From assembly GCF_011045115.1 (NCBI RefSeq), contig NZ_JAAKZG010000013.1:62001-126000 (forward strand): a DNA stretch of 64,000 nucleotides. The letters are read 5' to 3'. This DNA is from Mesorhizobium zhangyense (GTDB lineage: Bacteria; Pseudomonadota; Alphaproteobacteria; Rhizobiales; Rhizobiaceae). The position numbers and the translations under genes were made by a program. The notes under the pieces were generated by a model that made no database searches, was not told the DNA's origin, and was given only the letters and a program-made list of their open reading frames with translations. This document shows positions 52,809 through 62,338 of this stretch, one piece after another (position 1 is the first letter of the stretch; each line of letters starts with the position of its first letter).

Positions 52809-53804
52809 ATGACCACAGCCGTCTCCTTCGAAAAAGTCTCCCGCCATTTCGGCGCCGTGCGCGCCGTTGATGCGGTTGACCTCGATATTCGGCCCGGCGA
52901 GTTCTTCGCCATGCTCGGCCCGTCGGGTTCGGGCAAGACGACCTGCCTGCGCCTGATCGCCGGTTTCGAGCAGCCGACGGCGGGCTCGATTTCCATCTTC
53001 GGCGAACGCGCCGAGGGCGTTCCGCCCTATCGCCGCAACGTCAATACGGTGTTCCAGGACTACGCGCTGTTCCCGCATCTCAACGTGCTCGACAACGTTG
53101 CCTATGGACTGATGGTCAAGGGCGTGGGCCGCACTGAGCGCGCCAAACAAGCCGAAGACGCGCTGAAGCTGGTGCAGCTTCCCGGTTATGGCGCGCGCCG
53201 CCCGAGCCAGCTTTCCGGCGGCCAGCGTCAGCGCGTGGCGCTGGCACGTGCGTTGGTCAACAAGCCGCGCGTTCTGCTGCTAGACGAGCCGCTCGGCGCG
53301 CTCGACCTGAAGCTGCGCGAAAACATGCAGGAGGAGCTGAAGCTGCTCCAGCGCGCGCTCGGCATCACCTTCGTCTTCGTGACGCACGATCAGGGCGAGG
53401 CCCTGTCCATGGCCGACCGCGTCGCCGTCTTCAACGATGGCCGCATCATGCAGATCGGCACGCCGCAGGACATTTATGAGCGACCGCAAACGCGTTTCGT
53501 TGCAGATTTCGTCGGTTCCTCGAATGTGCTGTCGCCGGATTTCGTCGCCCGCTATAGTGGCAAGCGCCGCTGGGCAAGCCTGCGGCCGGAAAAGATCAGG
53601 CTGGCCGAAAAGGCAGGGCAGGGCGTTGCAGGCACGGTGCGCGCCCGCAGCTTTCTCGGCGCAACCAACCGGTTCACCGTCGATGCTGAAGGCACCCGCC
53701 TGCATGTCATAACGCCCGCCGGCCAGCCCGTGCCGGAAGATGGCGCGGATGTCTCGCTGGTCTGGCTGCCGGCCGATCTTCATCTCATGGACGAGCCGGC
53801 ATGA
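52809..53804 (+). CDS. ydcT: Polyamine ABC transporter ATP-binding protein, YdcT/PotA-like
   Basis: ATPase of 331 residues: Walker A GPSGSGKTTC (about residues 37-46), Q-loop FQDYALFPHLNV, signature LSGGQRQRVALA, Walker B VLLLDEPLGALD, switch VTHDQGEALSM, then a TOBE-type C-terminal region (SSNVLSPDFVARYS; GTVRARSFLGATNRFTVD). ATG at 52809 is taken from family alignment; the upstream part of the frame lies in the repeat. Coupled to the first permease by ATGA. Confidence 0.93.
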   Translation: MTTAVSFEKVSRHFGAVRAVDAVDLDIRPGEFFAMLGPSGSGKTTCLRLIAGFEQPTAGSISIFGERAEGVPPYRRNVNTVFQDYALFPHLNVLDNVAYGLMVKGVGRTERAKQAEDALKLVQLPGYGARRPSQLSGGQRQRVALARALVNKPRVLLLDEPLGALDLKLRENMQEELKLLQRALGITFVFVTHDQGEALSMADRVAVFNDGRIMQIGTPQDIYERPQTRFVADFVGSSNVLSPDFVARYSGKRRWASLRPEKIRLAEKAGQGVAGTVRARSFLGATNRFTVDAEGTRLHVITPAGQPVPEDGADVSLVWLPADLHLMDEPA

Positions 53805-54769
53805 GGACCGAGGCTGTCATGCCTGCCGGTTCCGCGCCGGTCATCCTGCCCAGCCGCGGCGGCATTGCCGGCGCGCTGTCGGACATTTTCTGGCGCAGGC
53901 CGAAACTGCTTCTGTTCCTGATGCTGACGCCGCCGCTGCTGTGGCTCGGCATCGTCTATCTCGGCTCGCTGTTTGCGCTGCTGTTGCAGAGCTTCTTTTC
54001 GATCGATGATTTTTCCGGGCTCATCAACCGCGAATTCACGCTGAAGACCTATGGCGAGCTGCTGCGCCCGGCCAATTTCGACATCATCGTCCGCACGGTT
54101 ACCATGGCCGCCTGCGTCACGCTGGCCTCGGCGGTCGTTGCCTTTCCCATTGGCTATTTCGCAGCCCGTTATGCCCGCGGCAAATGGAAGGCGTTGTTCT
54201 ATCTCGGGATCATGCTGCCGCTGTGGTCCAGCTATCTGGTCAAGATCTATGCCTGGAAGCTTATCCTCGCCAAAGAAGGCATCCTCACATGGCTGTTCGC
54301 CAAGCTGCATCTGTCGTGGCTGCTCGATGCCTGGCTGTCGTTGCCCTATGTCGGCGGAAATTCGCTGTCGGTTTCCTTCACCGGCACCTTCATCGTCTTC
54401 GTCTATGTCTGGCTGCCCTTCATGATCCTGCCGATACAGGCAGCCCTCGAGCGCGTGCCGGGCAATCTGGTCGAAGCCTCGTCCGATCTTGGCGCCACGC
54501 CCGGCCAGACCTTCCGCAACGTGCTGTTCCCGCTGGCGCTGCCGGGCATCGTCGCCGGCTCCATCTTCACCTTCTCGCTGACGCTGGGCGACTACATCAT
54601 CCCGCAGATCATCGGCACGTCGCGCCTGTTCATCGGGCAGGCCGTCTATGCCCAGCAGGGCACGGCGGGCAACATTCCGCTGGCAGCGGCCTTCACCGTG
54701 GTCCCGGTCGTGATCATGGGGATCTATCTCTGGGCGGCCAAGCGCATGGGGGCGTTCGATGCGCTTTAG
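53801..54769 (+). CDS. ydcU: Polyamine ABC transporter permease, YdcU/PotB-like
   Basis: Permease of 322 residues with about six membrane segments; the first (LLFLMLTPPLLWLGIVYLGS) follows a 40-residue cytoplasmic start. The EAA loop is EASSDLGATPGQTFRNVLFP (about residues 225-245), and SLTLGDYIIPQIIG is typical of PotB. It is coupled to the ATPase gene and separated from the second permease gene by a 37-nt-arm hairpin. Confidence 0.93.
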   Translation: MRTEAVMPAGSAPVILPSRGGIAGALSDIFWRRPKLLLFLMLTPPLLWLGIVYLGSLFALLLQSFFSIDDFSGLINREFTLKTYGELLRPANFDIIVRTVTMAACVTLASAVVAFPIGYFAARYARGKWKALFYLGIMLPLWSSYLVKIYAWKLILAKEGILTWLFAKLHLSWLLDAWLSLPYVGGNSLSVSFTGTFIVFVYVWLPFMILPIQAALERVPGNLVEASSDLGATPGQTFRNVLFPLALPGIVAGSIFTFSLTLGDYIIPQIIGTSRLFIGQAVYAQQGTAGNIPLAAAFTVVPVVIMGIYLWAAKRMGAFDAL

Positions 54770-54782
54770 TTCTTCGGAGAAG

Positions 54783-54932
54783 ACCCCCACCCCTAACCCC
54801 TCCCCACAAGGGGGAGGGGGATATCTCATGCATTCATTCTTGCCGAATTTTTCTTTGTCTGAGTGTGTCCCTGCCGAGGGCGAGGTGGAAAGATTCCCCT
54901 CCCCCTTGTGGGGAGGGGTTAGGGGTGGGGGT
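54783..54932. repeat. Perfect long inverted repeat between the two ydc permease genes
   Basis: Arms 54783-54819 and 54896-54932 (37 nt each) are perfect inverses, starting ACCCCCACCCCTAACCCC, around a 76-nt loop. The arms read CCCCTCCC/GGGAGGGG repeatedly, which also allows other folds. Confidence 0.95.
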
Positions 54933-54963
54933 AAATACGTCAGCGTAAGTGCGCGAGGTTCCC

Positions 54964-55779
54964 ATGCGCTCTGATCGCCATCAATCCGCACCCCTCGGGC
55001 TCAAGATCGCCGCTGCCGCAGGCCTCCTGTTCCTGCACCTGCCAATCCTGCTGATCTTCGTCTATGCCTTCACGATGGAGGAAAAGAGCTATCAGTGGCC
55101 GCCGCCCGGTCTCACCACGCAATGGCTCGCTGTCGCATGGAACCGGCCGGACGTGTGGTCCGCCCTCGGCCTGTCTGTGAAGGTTGCGGCAGTGTCGACG
55201 GCAATTGCGATGGTGCTCGGCACGCTGTGTGCCGCAGCGGTGTCGCAGACAAAGTTCTTCGGCCGTGAGGTGATCTCGCTGCTGGTCATCCTGCCCATTG
55301 CACTGCCCGGCATCATCACCGGCATTGCGCTCCGCTCAGCCTTCAGTCTCGCCGAAATCCCATTCTCGTTCTGGACGATCATTCTCGGTCACGCCACCTT
55401 CTGCGTCGTCGTGGTCTACAACAATGCGGTCGCCCGCTTCCGCCGCACGTCCGGTTCGCTGATCGAAGCCTCGATGGATCTCGGCGCTGATGGTTTCCAG
55501 ACCTTCCGCTATGTCATCCTGCCCAATATCGGCACGGCTCTTCTGGCCGGCGGCATGCTCGCCTTCGCGCTGTCCTTCGACGAGGTCATCGTCACCACCT
55601 TCACCGCCGGCCAGCAGCAGACGCTGCCGATCTGGATGCTGGAGGAACTGGTGCGACCACGCCAGCGCCCGGTCACCAATGTCGTCGCCATGGTTGTCGT
55701 GCTGGTGACGTTCCTGCCCATCCTTGCCGCCTATTACCTGACCCGCGACGGCGACCAGGTCGCCGGTTCGGGCAAATGA
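54964..55779 (+). CDS. ydcV: Polyamine ABC transporter permease, YdcV/PotC-like
   Basis: Permease of 271 residues, six membrane segments. The EAA loop [20 protein letters not shown] (about residues 165-185) and [18 protein letters not shown] are PotC-like. ATG at 54964 has GAGG at 6-nt spacing; the GTG at 54949 is less likely. It completes the importer; the dehydrogenase gene follows after a short repeat. Confidence 0.93.
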   Translation: MRSDRHQSAPLGLKIAAAAGLLFLHLPILLIFVYAFTMEEKSYQWPPPGLTTQWLAVAWNRPDVWSALGLSVKVAAVSTAIAMVLGTLCAAAVSQTKFFGREVISLLVILPIALPGIITGIALRSAFSLAEIPFSFWTIILGHATFCVVVVYNNAVARFRRTSGSLIEASMDLGADGFQTFRYVILPNIGTALLAGGMLAFALSFDEVIVTTFTAGQQQTLPIWMLEELVRPRQRPVTNVVAMVVVLVTFLPILAAYYLTRDGDQVAGSGK

Positions 55780-55793
55780 AATGAGTGAATAGG

Positions 55794-55847
55794 GAGTGGT
55801 GAATAGTGAATAGGAAAAAGCAACGCGTTCAAACCTATTCACCACTC
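55794..55847. repeat. Inverted repeat between permease and aldehyde dehydrogenase genes
   Basis: GAGTGGTGAATAG (55794-55806) is the inverse of CTATTCACCACTC (55835-55847), and GTGAATAGG (55806-55814) of CCTATTCAC (55834-55842). The flanks repeat the same words (GAGTGAATAGGG; ACTACTAACTACTC), so several alternative stems are possible. Confidence 0.8.
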
Positions 55848-55895
55848 ACTACTAACTACTCGCTCTCTTGAGACACCAAGCCAGGGAGAGCTTAC

Positions 55896-57320
55896 ATGGA
55901 CACCGAGATGCTGATCGGTTCGCGCTTCGAAAAGGGCACCGAGACCGAGGAGCCGATCCTCAACCCCAAGACCGGCCAGATCATCCTCAACCTGCCGGAG
56001 GCGAGCCAGTCGCAGATCGAGGCGGCAGTCGCTGCCGCAGAAAAAGCTTTCACCGGGTGGTCGCGCACCACGCCGGCGCAGCGCTCCGGCTATCTCCTGA
56101 AGATCGCCGACCGCATCGAGGCCGAGGCGGAGAGCTTTGCCAAGCTCGAGGCGCTGAATTGCGGCAAGCCGATCAATGCCGTGCTCAACGACGAAATCCC
56201 GGCGATCGTCGATTGCTACCGCTTCTTCGCCGGCGCGGTGCGCTCCATGCCGGGTGTCGTGGCGGGCGAATATCTGCCCGGTCATACGTCCATGGTGCGC
56301 CGTGACCCGATCGGCATCGTCGCATCCATCGCGCCGTGGAACTACCCGTTGATGATGATGGCGTGGAAACTCGCGCCGGCCATCGGCGGCGGCAACACGG
56401 TGGTGTTCAAGCCGTCCGAACAGACGCCGCTGACGGCGCTGAAGCTGGCGAAGATCATGGCTGAAATCCTGCCTGAAGGCGTGGTCAATGTTGTGCTTGG
56501 GCGAGGCGAAAGCGTCGGCAACGCGCTGATCAACCACCCCAAGGTCAACATGATCTCGATTACCGGCGACGTCGCCACCGGCAAGAAGGTGCTGCAGGCC
56601 GCCGCCAAGTCGGTCAAGCGCACGCATCTGGAACTGGGCGGCAAGGCGCCGGTCATTGTCTTCGACGATGCCGATCTGGAAGCTGTTGTGAATGGCTTGC
56701 GCGCATTCGGCTATTACAACGCGGGGCAGGACTGCACCGCCGCCTGCCGCATCTATGCCGGCAAGAAAATCTACGACAAGCTGGTCGCCGACCTGTCATC
56801 GGCCGTCTCGACCATAAAGTTCAACCAGCCGGACGATACAGAAAACGAGATCGGGCCACTCATCTCCAGCCGGCAGCGCGACCGCGTCGCGAGTTTCGTC
56901 GAGCGCGCCTCGGAGCTGAAGCATGTCGAGATCACCACCGGCGGCAAGCCGGGCGAGGGCGGCGGCTTCTTCTACCAGCCGACCGTGGTTGCCGGCGCCT
57001 TGCAGGAAGACGAGATCGTGCGCCGCGAAGTGTTCGGGCCGGTCGTCTCCGTCACCCGCTTCTCCGACGCCGACGAAGCCGTCAACTGGGCCAATGATTC
57101 CGACTACGGCCTTGCTTCATCCGTCTGGACCAAGGACGTCTCGCGCGCCATGTCGACCGCCGCACGGCTGCAATATGGCTGCACCTGGATCAACACGCAC
57201 TTCATGCTCACAAACGAGATGCCGCATGGCGGGTTGAAGCAATCCGGCTACGGCAAGGACATGTCGCTTTATGCGCTGGAGGATTACACGGCGGTGCGCC
57301 ACGTCATGATCGCGCACTAA
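55896..57320 (+). CDS. patD: Gamma-aminobutyraldehyde dehydrogenase
   Basis: NAD-dependent aldehyde dehydrogenase of 474 residues that oxidises 4-aminobutanal from putrescine to gamma-aminobutyrate. The general base Glu is in [11 protein letters not shown] (about residues 247-257), the nucleophile Cys in [11 protein letters not shown] (about 276-286), the NAD site in [14 protein letters not shown] and [11 protein letters not shown]. It begins [20 protein letters not shown] like YdcW/PatD. GGGAGAG precedes ATG. Last gene of the putrescine operon, with a strong terminator behind it. The transaminase that makes the aldehyde is not in the window. Confidence 0.9.
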   Translation: MDTEMLIGSRFEKGTETEEPILNPKTGQIILNLPEASQSQIEAAVAAAEKAFTGWSRTTPAQRSGYLLKIADRIEAEAESFAKLEALNCGKPINAVLNDEIPAIVDCYRFFAGAVRSMPGVVAGEYLPGHTSMVRRDPIGIVASIAPWNYPLMMMAWKLAPAIGGGNTVVFKPSEQTPLTALKLAKIMAEILPEGVVNVVLGRGESVGNALINHPKVNMISITGDVATGKKVLQAAAKSVKRTHLELGGKAPVIVFDDADLEAVVNGLRAFGYYNAGQDCTAACRIYAGKKIYDKLVADLSSAVSTIKFNQPDDTENEIGPLISSRQRDRVASFVERASELKHVEITTGGKPGEGGGFFYQPTVVAGALQEDEIVRREVFGPVVSVTRFSDADEAVNWANDSDYGLASSVWTKDVSRAMSTAARLQYGCTWINTHFMLTNEMPHGGLKQSGYGKDMSLYALEDYTAVRHVMIAH

Positions 57321-57343
57321 GCGGCCACCGAACTTCTGCCCTG

Positions 57344-57370
57344 GAGCCCGGTTCGCCGGGCTCTCTTTTT
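57344..57370 (+). terminator. Rho-independent terminator of the putrescine operon
   Basis: GAGCCCGG (57344-57351), tetraloop TTCG, CCGGGCTC (57356-57363), then TCTTTTT. A perfect 8-bp GC stem with a U tract, 24 nt after the patD stop. Confidence 0.92.
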
Positions 57371-57453
57371 GTCTTGCCTATCTGGTCCTACCAGATTTTC
57401 CCCGCTAGATTGCCGTTGAACCGCCAGCAGAGCGGCCATCGGAGGGGACAAAA

Positions 57454-58302
57454 ATGAAAATCGGCTTCTGCATGTTCCTGTGGACCACCAATGTCACAGG
57501 AAAGCACCAAAAACTGCTGCGCGACATCAAGGCGACCGGATATGACGGCGTCGAAATCCCGGTCTTCGAAGGCACGCCCGACGACTACAGGCGGCTGGGC
57601 GAAATGCTCGATCGCATCGGCCTTGAGCGCACCGCCGTGTCGGCCATGGGCGATCCGGCGATGAACCTGATCTCGCCGAGCGCTGCCACCCGCAAGGCCG
57701 GCATGAACTACATGAAATGGGCGATCGATTGTGCCGAGGCGCTCGGCGCGAAAACGCTCAGCGGCCCGCTTCATTCCACACTCGGCCAGTTTTCCGGCGT
57801 CGGCCCGACATCGGCCGAAAAGAAGCGCTCGGTCGCCTCGCAGCGCGCCATCGGCGACCATGCCGGCCAGCATGGCGTCACCATCGGGCTTGAGGCGCTG
57901 AACCGCTTCGAATGCTATCTCTTGAACACGATGGCCGACCTCTCGGCCCATATCGACGAGATTGGCCATCCGAACATCCGCGCCATGTACGACACCTTCC
58001 ACGCCAATATCGAGGAGACGGACCCCATCGGCGCCTATACCAAGCACGTCCGCAACATCGCCCACATTCATATTTCGGAGAATGATCGCGGCGTGCCGGG
58101 GCGCGGCAATATCCCGTGGAAGAAGACGTTTTCCGCGATCAAGGAGAGCGGCTATGACGGCTGGCTCACCATCGAGGCGTTCGGGCGCGGGCTGAAGGAT
58201 CTGGCGGCGGCGACAAAGGTCTGGCGCGATTTCGCCGAAAACCCGGAAGCGGTCTACCGCGAGGGCTTTACACACATCCGGAAAGGCTGGAAGCGGGCAT
58301 AG
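57454..58302 (+). CDS. Sugar phosphate isomerase/epimerase family protein
   Basis: TIM-barrel protein of 282 residues of the xylose-isomerase-like family. IKATGYDGVEIPVFEGTPDD near the start, IGLEALNRFECYLLNTMADL (metal-binding Glu), MYDTFHANIEETD with Asp/His, HIHISENDRGVPGRGNIPWK, and a final LTIEAFG Glu fit the D-psicose/tagatose 3-epimerase pattern of metal ligands. It could epimerise a ketose or act on inositol or hydroxypyruvate; the substrate is not determined. It stands alone, 133 nt after the putrescine operon and convergent with the formate dehydrogenase operon. Confidence 0.88.
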   Translation: MKIGFCMFLWTTNVTGKHQKLLRDIKATGYDGVEIPVFEGTPDDYRRLGEMLDRIGLERTAVSAMGDPAMNLISPSAATRKAGMNYMKWAIDCAEALGAKTLSGPLHSTLGQFSGVGPTSAEKKRSVASQRAIGDHAGQHGVTIGLEALNRFECYLLNTMADLSAHIDEIGHPNIRAMYDTFHANIEETDPIGAYTKHVRNIAHIHISENDRGVPGRGNIPWKKTFSAIKESGYDGWLTIEAFGRGLKDLAAATKVWRDFAENPEAVYREGFTHIRKGWKRA

Positions 58303-58334
58303 GACGACGGCCTCGGTGGGCGGTCAGCCGACCC

Positions 58335-58625
58335 TCAGCCGCTGACGTCGGCATTTGCCTCCGCGGCCTGTGCGGGCGTCACAGGATCGCTCGGCCGCCT
58401 GATCTTTTCCGACGCCGCGATCACCAGTTCGTCCAGCCCTTCGCCGCCACTGTCGAGAACCTCGAACAGATGCCGGCGCATGCGCGGCTCCCAGAACTTG
58501 TTGATGTGCTCGGCCGTGCCGGCCAGGCCTTCCTCGCGCGGCTTCGAATGGAAGAACGTCGCGATCTGGTTGGCCATGCGGATCAGCTTGTCGCGCGTAC
58601 TGGCCTTGTGTTCTTCAAGCGACAT
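58335..58625 (-). CDS. fdsD: Formate dehydrogenase delta subunit
   Basis: Small subunit of 96 residues of the NAD-dependent molybdenum formate dehydrogenase. The FdsD pattern is seen: KLIRMANQIATFFHSKPREE and AEHINKFWEPRMRRHLFEVL. FdsD is needed for assembly or stability of the FdsABG core. The C-terminal 25 residues are low complexity. It overlaps the fdhD gene by 11 nt and is the last gene of the operon. Confidence 0.92.
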   Translation of the reverse strand: MSLEEHKASTRDKLIRMANQIATFFHSKPREEGLAGTAEHINKFWEPRMRRHLFEVLDSGGEGLDELVIAASEKIRRPSDPVTPAQAAEANADVSG

Positions 58626-59445
58626 GTCTGGCTGCTCCGGAAGTGACGCGGTCTGGATGGGTGAAAATGTCGAAATCGTCGCCGCGCACCAGCGCCACCA
58701 GCGTCATGCCGGCCTCGTCCGCGGTGCGGATGGCAAGGGCGGTCGGTGCCGACACGGCAATGATGAAGCGCGCGCCGATCGCCGCCGTCTTCTGCACCAT
58801 CTCGACCGAAACGCGCGACGTGACGACGACCGCGCCGGAGGAACCGTCGATGCCCTTGTGGGCGAGCGCGCCTGCCAGCTTGTCGAGCGCATTGTGGCGG
58901 CCGACATCCTCGCGCGCCTTGATGATGCCTTTGCCGGGCACGTAGAAGCCGGCGGCGTGCACCGCGCCGGTCTCGGCATGCATCGGCTGTACCTTGGAAA
59001 GCAGCTTCACCGACTGGACGATATCGTTCTCGCTGAGCGTAAGCGGCGACGCACCGACCTGATCAACCGAGCGCATCGCTTCCTCGATGGATTCGATGCC
59101 GCAGAGCCCGCAGCCGACCGGCCCTGCCAGCCGCCTGCGACGCGCCTGGAAACGCGTATTGGCCTTGTCCTTCAGCCGGATCTGGATGTCGATGCCGGCG
59201 CCCTGGTCCTCGACCTCGATCGCCTCGATCTCGTCAATCGACGAGATGATGCCTTCGGTGAGCGAAAACCCCAGCGCGAAATCCTCAAAATCCGCCGGGC
59301 TCGCCATCATCACCGCATGTGTGGTGCCGGCAAACGAAAACGCCACCGGCGTTTCCTCCGGCACCATGCGGTTTGCCGCCGCCGTTCCAGCCGCGCGCCG
59401 GGCGAGGCGGGAGGTCTGGGTGATGGGTTTGCGGGCCGCAGCCAC
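58615..59445 (-). CDS. fdhD: Formate dehydrogenase accessory sulfurtransferase FdhD
   Basis: Sulfurtransferase of 276 residues that passes sulfur to the molybdenum cofactor of formate dehydrogenase. The sulfur-carrying pair lies in VGCGLCGIES (around residue 112), and DVGRHNALDKLAGAL and TSRVSVEMVQKTAAIG are family blocks. The frame extends far into fdsA antisense-free sequence, but GTG at 59445, 4 nt after the fdsA stop and with GGAG 7 nt upstream, gives the normal length. It overlaps fdsD. Confidence 0.92.
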   Translation of the reverse strand: MAAARKPITQTSRLARRAAGTAAANRMVPEETPVAFSFAGTTHAVMMASPADFEDFALGFSLTEGIISSIDEIEAIEVEDQGAGIDIQIRLKDKANTRFQARRRRLAGPVGCGLCGIESIEEAMRSVDQVGASPLTLSENDIVQSVKLLSKVQPMHAETGAVHAAGFYVPGKGIIKAREDVGRHNALDKLAGALAHKGIDGSSGAVVVTSRVSVEMVQKTAAIGARFIIAVSAPTALAIRTADEAGMTLVALVRGDDFDIFTHPDRVTSGAARHVA

Positions 59446-59449
59446 TACC

Positions 59450-62326
59450 TTACTCCGCCGCTTCCAGCGTCGCAATCTTGCGCGAGCGCTGCGACAGGTC
59501 CTCATACTCCTCCTGCCACTCGGACGGGCCGTTGGATGGCGCGACCTGGACGGCGGTGACCTTGTATTCGGGGCAGTTGGTCGCCCAGTCGGAGAAGTCG
59601 GTGGTGATGACGTTGGCCTGCGTGTCGGGGTGGTGGAAGGTCGTGTAGACGACACCCGGCGACACGCGATCGGTGATCAGCGCACGCAATGTCGTCTCGC
59701 CAGCCCGGCTTTGCAGGCGCACCCAGTCGCCGTCGCGAATGCCGCGATTCTCGGCATCGTGCGGGTGGACTTCCAGGCGGTCCTCCGAATGCCAGACGAC
59801 ATTTTCGGTGCGGCGTGTCTGCGCGCCGACATTGTATTGCGACAGGATGCGGCCGGTGGTGAGCAGCAGCGGGAAGCGTGGGCCGGTCTTTTCGTCCGTC
59901 GCCACATATTCGGTGCGGATGAACTTGCCCTTGCCGCGCACGAAATGGTCGATATGCATGATCGGCGTGCCTTCCGGTGCCGCCTCGTTGCACGGCCACT
60001 GCACGGAACCCATCTTGTCGAGATAGTCGTAGGAAACCTTGGCGAAGCTCGGCGTCGTCTGCGCGATCTCGTCCATGATTTCCGACGGGTGCTGGTAGTT
60101 CCAGTTCAGGCCCATCGCCTGGGCAAGCTTCTGCGTCACTTCCCAGTCGGCAAAGCCGTTCTTCGGTGCCATCACCTTGCGCACGCGGTTGATGCGGCGT
60201 TCGGCATTGGTGAAGGTGCCGTCCTTCTCGAGGAAGGTCGAGCCCGGCAGGAAGACATGGGCGTAGCGCGCCGTCTCGTTCAGGAACAGGTCGTGCACCA
60301 CCACGCATTCCATGGCGGCGAGGCCGGCCGAGACATGCTTGGTGTCCGGGTCGGACTGCAGGATGTCCTCGCCCTGGATGTAGATGCCCTTGAAGGTGCC
60401 TTCAACAGCCGCGTCCAGCATGTTGGGGATGCGCAGGCCCGGCTCGTTGTCGAGCTTCACGCCCCACAGGCTCTCATAGATGTCGCGCACGGCGTCGCCA
60501 GAGATATGGCGATAGCCCGGCAGCTCATGCGGGAACGAGCCCATGTCGCATGAGCCCTGCACGTTGTTCTGGCCGCGCAGCGGGTTCACACCGACGCCGC
60601 GCCGTCCGATATTGCCGGTCAGCATGGCGAGGTTGGCAATCGCGATGACGGTGGTCGAACCCTGGCTGTGTTCGGTCACGCCGAGGCCGTAATAAATCGC
60701 GCCATTGCCGCCCGTCGCATAGAGCCGGGCCGCTTCACGGATTTTCTCTGCCGGCACGCCGGACAGCTTTTCCACTTGCTCCGGGCTGTGGCGTTCGTCG
60801 GAGACGAAGCCTGCATAGTCCTCGAACTCCGACCAGTCGCAGCGCTCGCGAATGAACTGCTCGTCGAACAGCCCTTCCGTCACGATGACATGCGCCAGGG
60901 AGGTGACCACGGCGACATTGGTGCCGGGCTTCAGCGGCAGGTGATAGTCGGCCTTGGCGTGGACCGAATCCACAGTCTCGGTGACGCGCGGATCGAGCAC
61001 AATCAGCTTGGCGCCCTGGCGGATGCGCTTCTTCATGCGCGAGGCAAAGACGGGGTGCGCGGCCGAAGGATTGGCGCCGATCACCATGATCACGTCGGAA
61101 TCCTCGACCGAGTCGAAATCCTGCGTGCCGGCCGAGGTGCCGTATGTCTGGCCGAGGCCGTAGCCGGTCGGCGAATGGCAGACGCGGGCGCAGGTGTCGA
61201 CATTGTTGTTGAGGAAGCCCTGGCGGATCAGCTTCTGGACGAGATAGGTTTCCTCGTTGGTGCAGCGCGACGAGGTGATGCCGCCGATTGCCGTGCGGCC
61301 ATACTGGTACTGAAGGCGGCGGAATTCGTTGGCGGTGTGGGTCAGCGCCTCTTCCCACGACACTTCGCGCCATGGATCGGTGATCTTTTCGCGGATCATC
61401 GGGTTGAGGATGCGCTCCTTGTGCGTGGCATAGCCATAGGCGAAGCGGCCCTTGACGCAGCTATGGCCGCGATTGGCCTTGCCGTCCTTGTAGGGCACCA
61501 TGCGCACCAGCTCGTCGCCGCGCATTTCGGCCTTGAACGAGCAGCCGACGCCGCAATAGGCGCAGGTGGTGACCACCGAATGCTCCGGCTGGCCGATCTG
61601 GATAACGCTCTTTTCCGTCAGCGTCGCGGTCGGGCAGGCCTGCACGCAGGCGCCGCAGGAAACGCATTCCGAATCGATGAAGGGCTGGTGCATACCGGGC
61701 GACACGCGGCTGCCGAAGCCACGGCCTTCGATGGTCAGCGCGAATGTGCCTTGCACTTCTTCGCAGGCGCGCACGCAGCGCGAGCAGACGATGCATTTCG
61801 ACGGGTCATAGGTGAAGTACGGGTTGGACTCGTCCTTCGCCATCCATTTGAAGTTTTCCGCGCCGTCCATCTTCTTGAAGACGTGGTTGTCGCCTTCGTA
61901 GCCATAGCGCACGTCGCGCAGGCCGACGACGCCGGCCTGCGTCTGCAATTCGCAGTCGCCGTTTGCAGCACAAGTCAGGCAGTCGAGCGGATGGTCGGAG
62001 ATGTAAAGCTCCATCACGCCACGGCGGATGTCTTTCAGGCGGCCGGTCTGGGTATGAACCACCATGCCGGGTGCGACAGGCGTCGTGCAGGAGGAGGGCG
62101 TGCCGTTGCGGCCCTCGATCTCCACCAGGCAGAGGCGGCAGGAGCCGAAAGCATCGACCATGTCGGTGGCGCAAAGCTTCGGAATGGCAATGCCGGCCTC
62201 CATCGAGGCACGCATGATCGAGGTGCCTTCCGGCACGGTCACGGTGAAGCCGTCGACGGACAGCGTGATCTGCTTTTCCGCTTTCGAGGCCGGGGTGCCG
62301 TAGTCGATTTCGTGGACGAGACCCAT
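59450..62326 (-). CDS. fdsA: Formate dehydrogenase alpha subunit (molybdenum)
   Basis: Catalytic subunit of 958 residues oxidising formate to carbon dioxide. N-terminal [2Fe-2S] domain (CATDMVDAFGSCRLCLVEIE), His-Cys [4Fe-4S] region (DHPLDCLTCAANGDCELQTQ), two ferredoxin-type clusters (CIVCSRCVRACEEVQG; CVSCGACVQACPTATL), then the MPT domain with TTCAYCGVGCSF. The molybdenum ligand is a cysteine in DTCARVCHSPTG (around residue 380), not selenocysteine, and the conserved His and downstream Arg are present. AAGGAGAC precedes ATG. It lies between fdsB and fdhD. Confidence 0.96.
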   Translation of the reverse strand: MGLVHEIDYGTPASKAEKQITLSVDGFTVTVPEGTSIMRASMEAGIAIPKLCATDMVDAFGSCRLCLVEIEGRNGTPSSCTTPVAPGMVVHTQTGRLKDIRRGVMELYISDHPLDCLTCAANGDCELQTQAGVVGLRDVRYGYEGDNHVFKKMDGAENFKWMAKDESNPYFTYDPSKCIVCSRCVRACEEVQGTFALTIEGRGFGSRVSPGMHQPFIDSECVSCGACVQACPTATLTEKSVIQIGQPEHSVVTTCAYCGVGCSFKAEMRGDELVRMVPYKDGKANRGHSCVKGRFAYGYATHKERILNPMIREKITDPWREVSWEEALTHTANEFRRLQYQYGRTAIGGITSSRCTNEETYLVQKLIRQGFLNNNVDTCARVCHSPTGYGLGQTYGTSAGTQDFDSVEDSDVIMVIGANPSAAHPVFASRMKKRIRQGAKLIVLDPRVTETVDSVHAKADYHLPLKPGTNVAVVTSLAHVIVTEGLFDEQFIRERCDWSEFEDYAGFVSDERHSPEQVEKLSGVPAEKIREAARLYATGGNGAIYYGLGVTEHSQGSTTVIAIANLAMLTGNIGRRGVGVNPLRGQNNVQGSCDMGSFPHELPGYRHISGDAVRDIYESLWGVKLDNEPGLRIPNMLDAAVEGTFKGIYIQGEDILQSDPDTKHVSAGLAAMECVVVHDLFLNETARYAHVFLPGSTFLEKDGTFTNAERRINRVRKVMAPKNGFADWEVTQKLAQAMGLNWNYQHPSEIMDEIAQTTPSFAKVSYDYLDKMGSVQWPCNEAAPEGTPIMHIDHFVRGKGKFIRTEYVATDEKTGPRFPLLLTTGRILSQYNVGAQTRRTENVVWHSEDRLEVHPHDAENRGIRDGDWVRLQSRAGETTLRALITDRVSPGVVYTTFHHPDTQANVITTDFSDWATNCPEYKVTAVQVAPSNGPSEWQEEYEDLSQRSRKIATLEAAE

Positions 62327-62338
62327 GATCCTGTCTCC

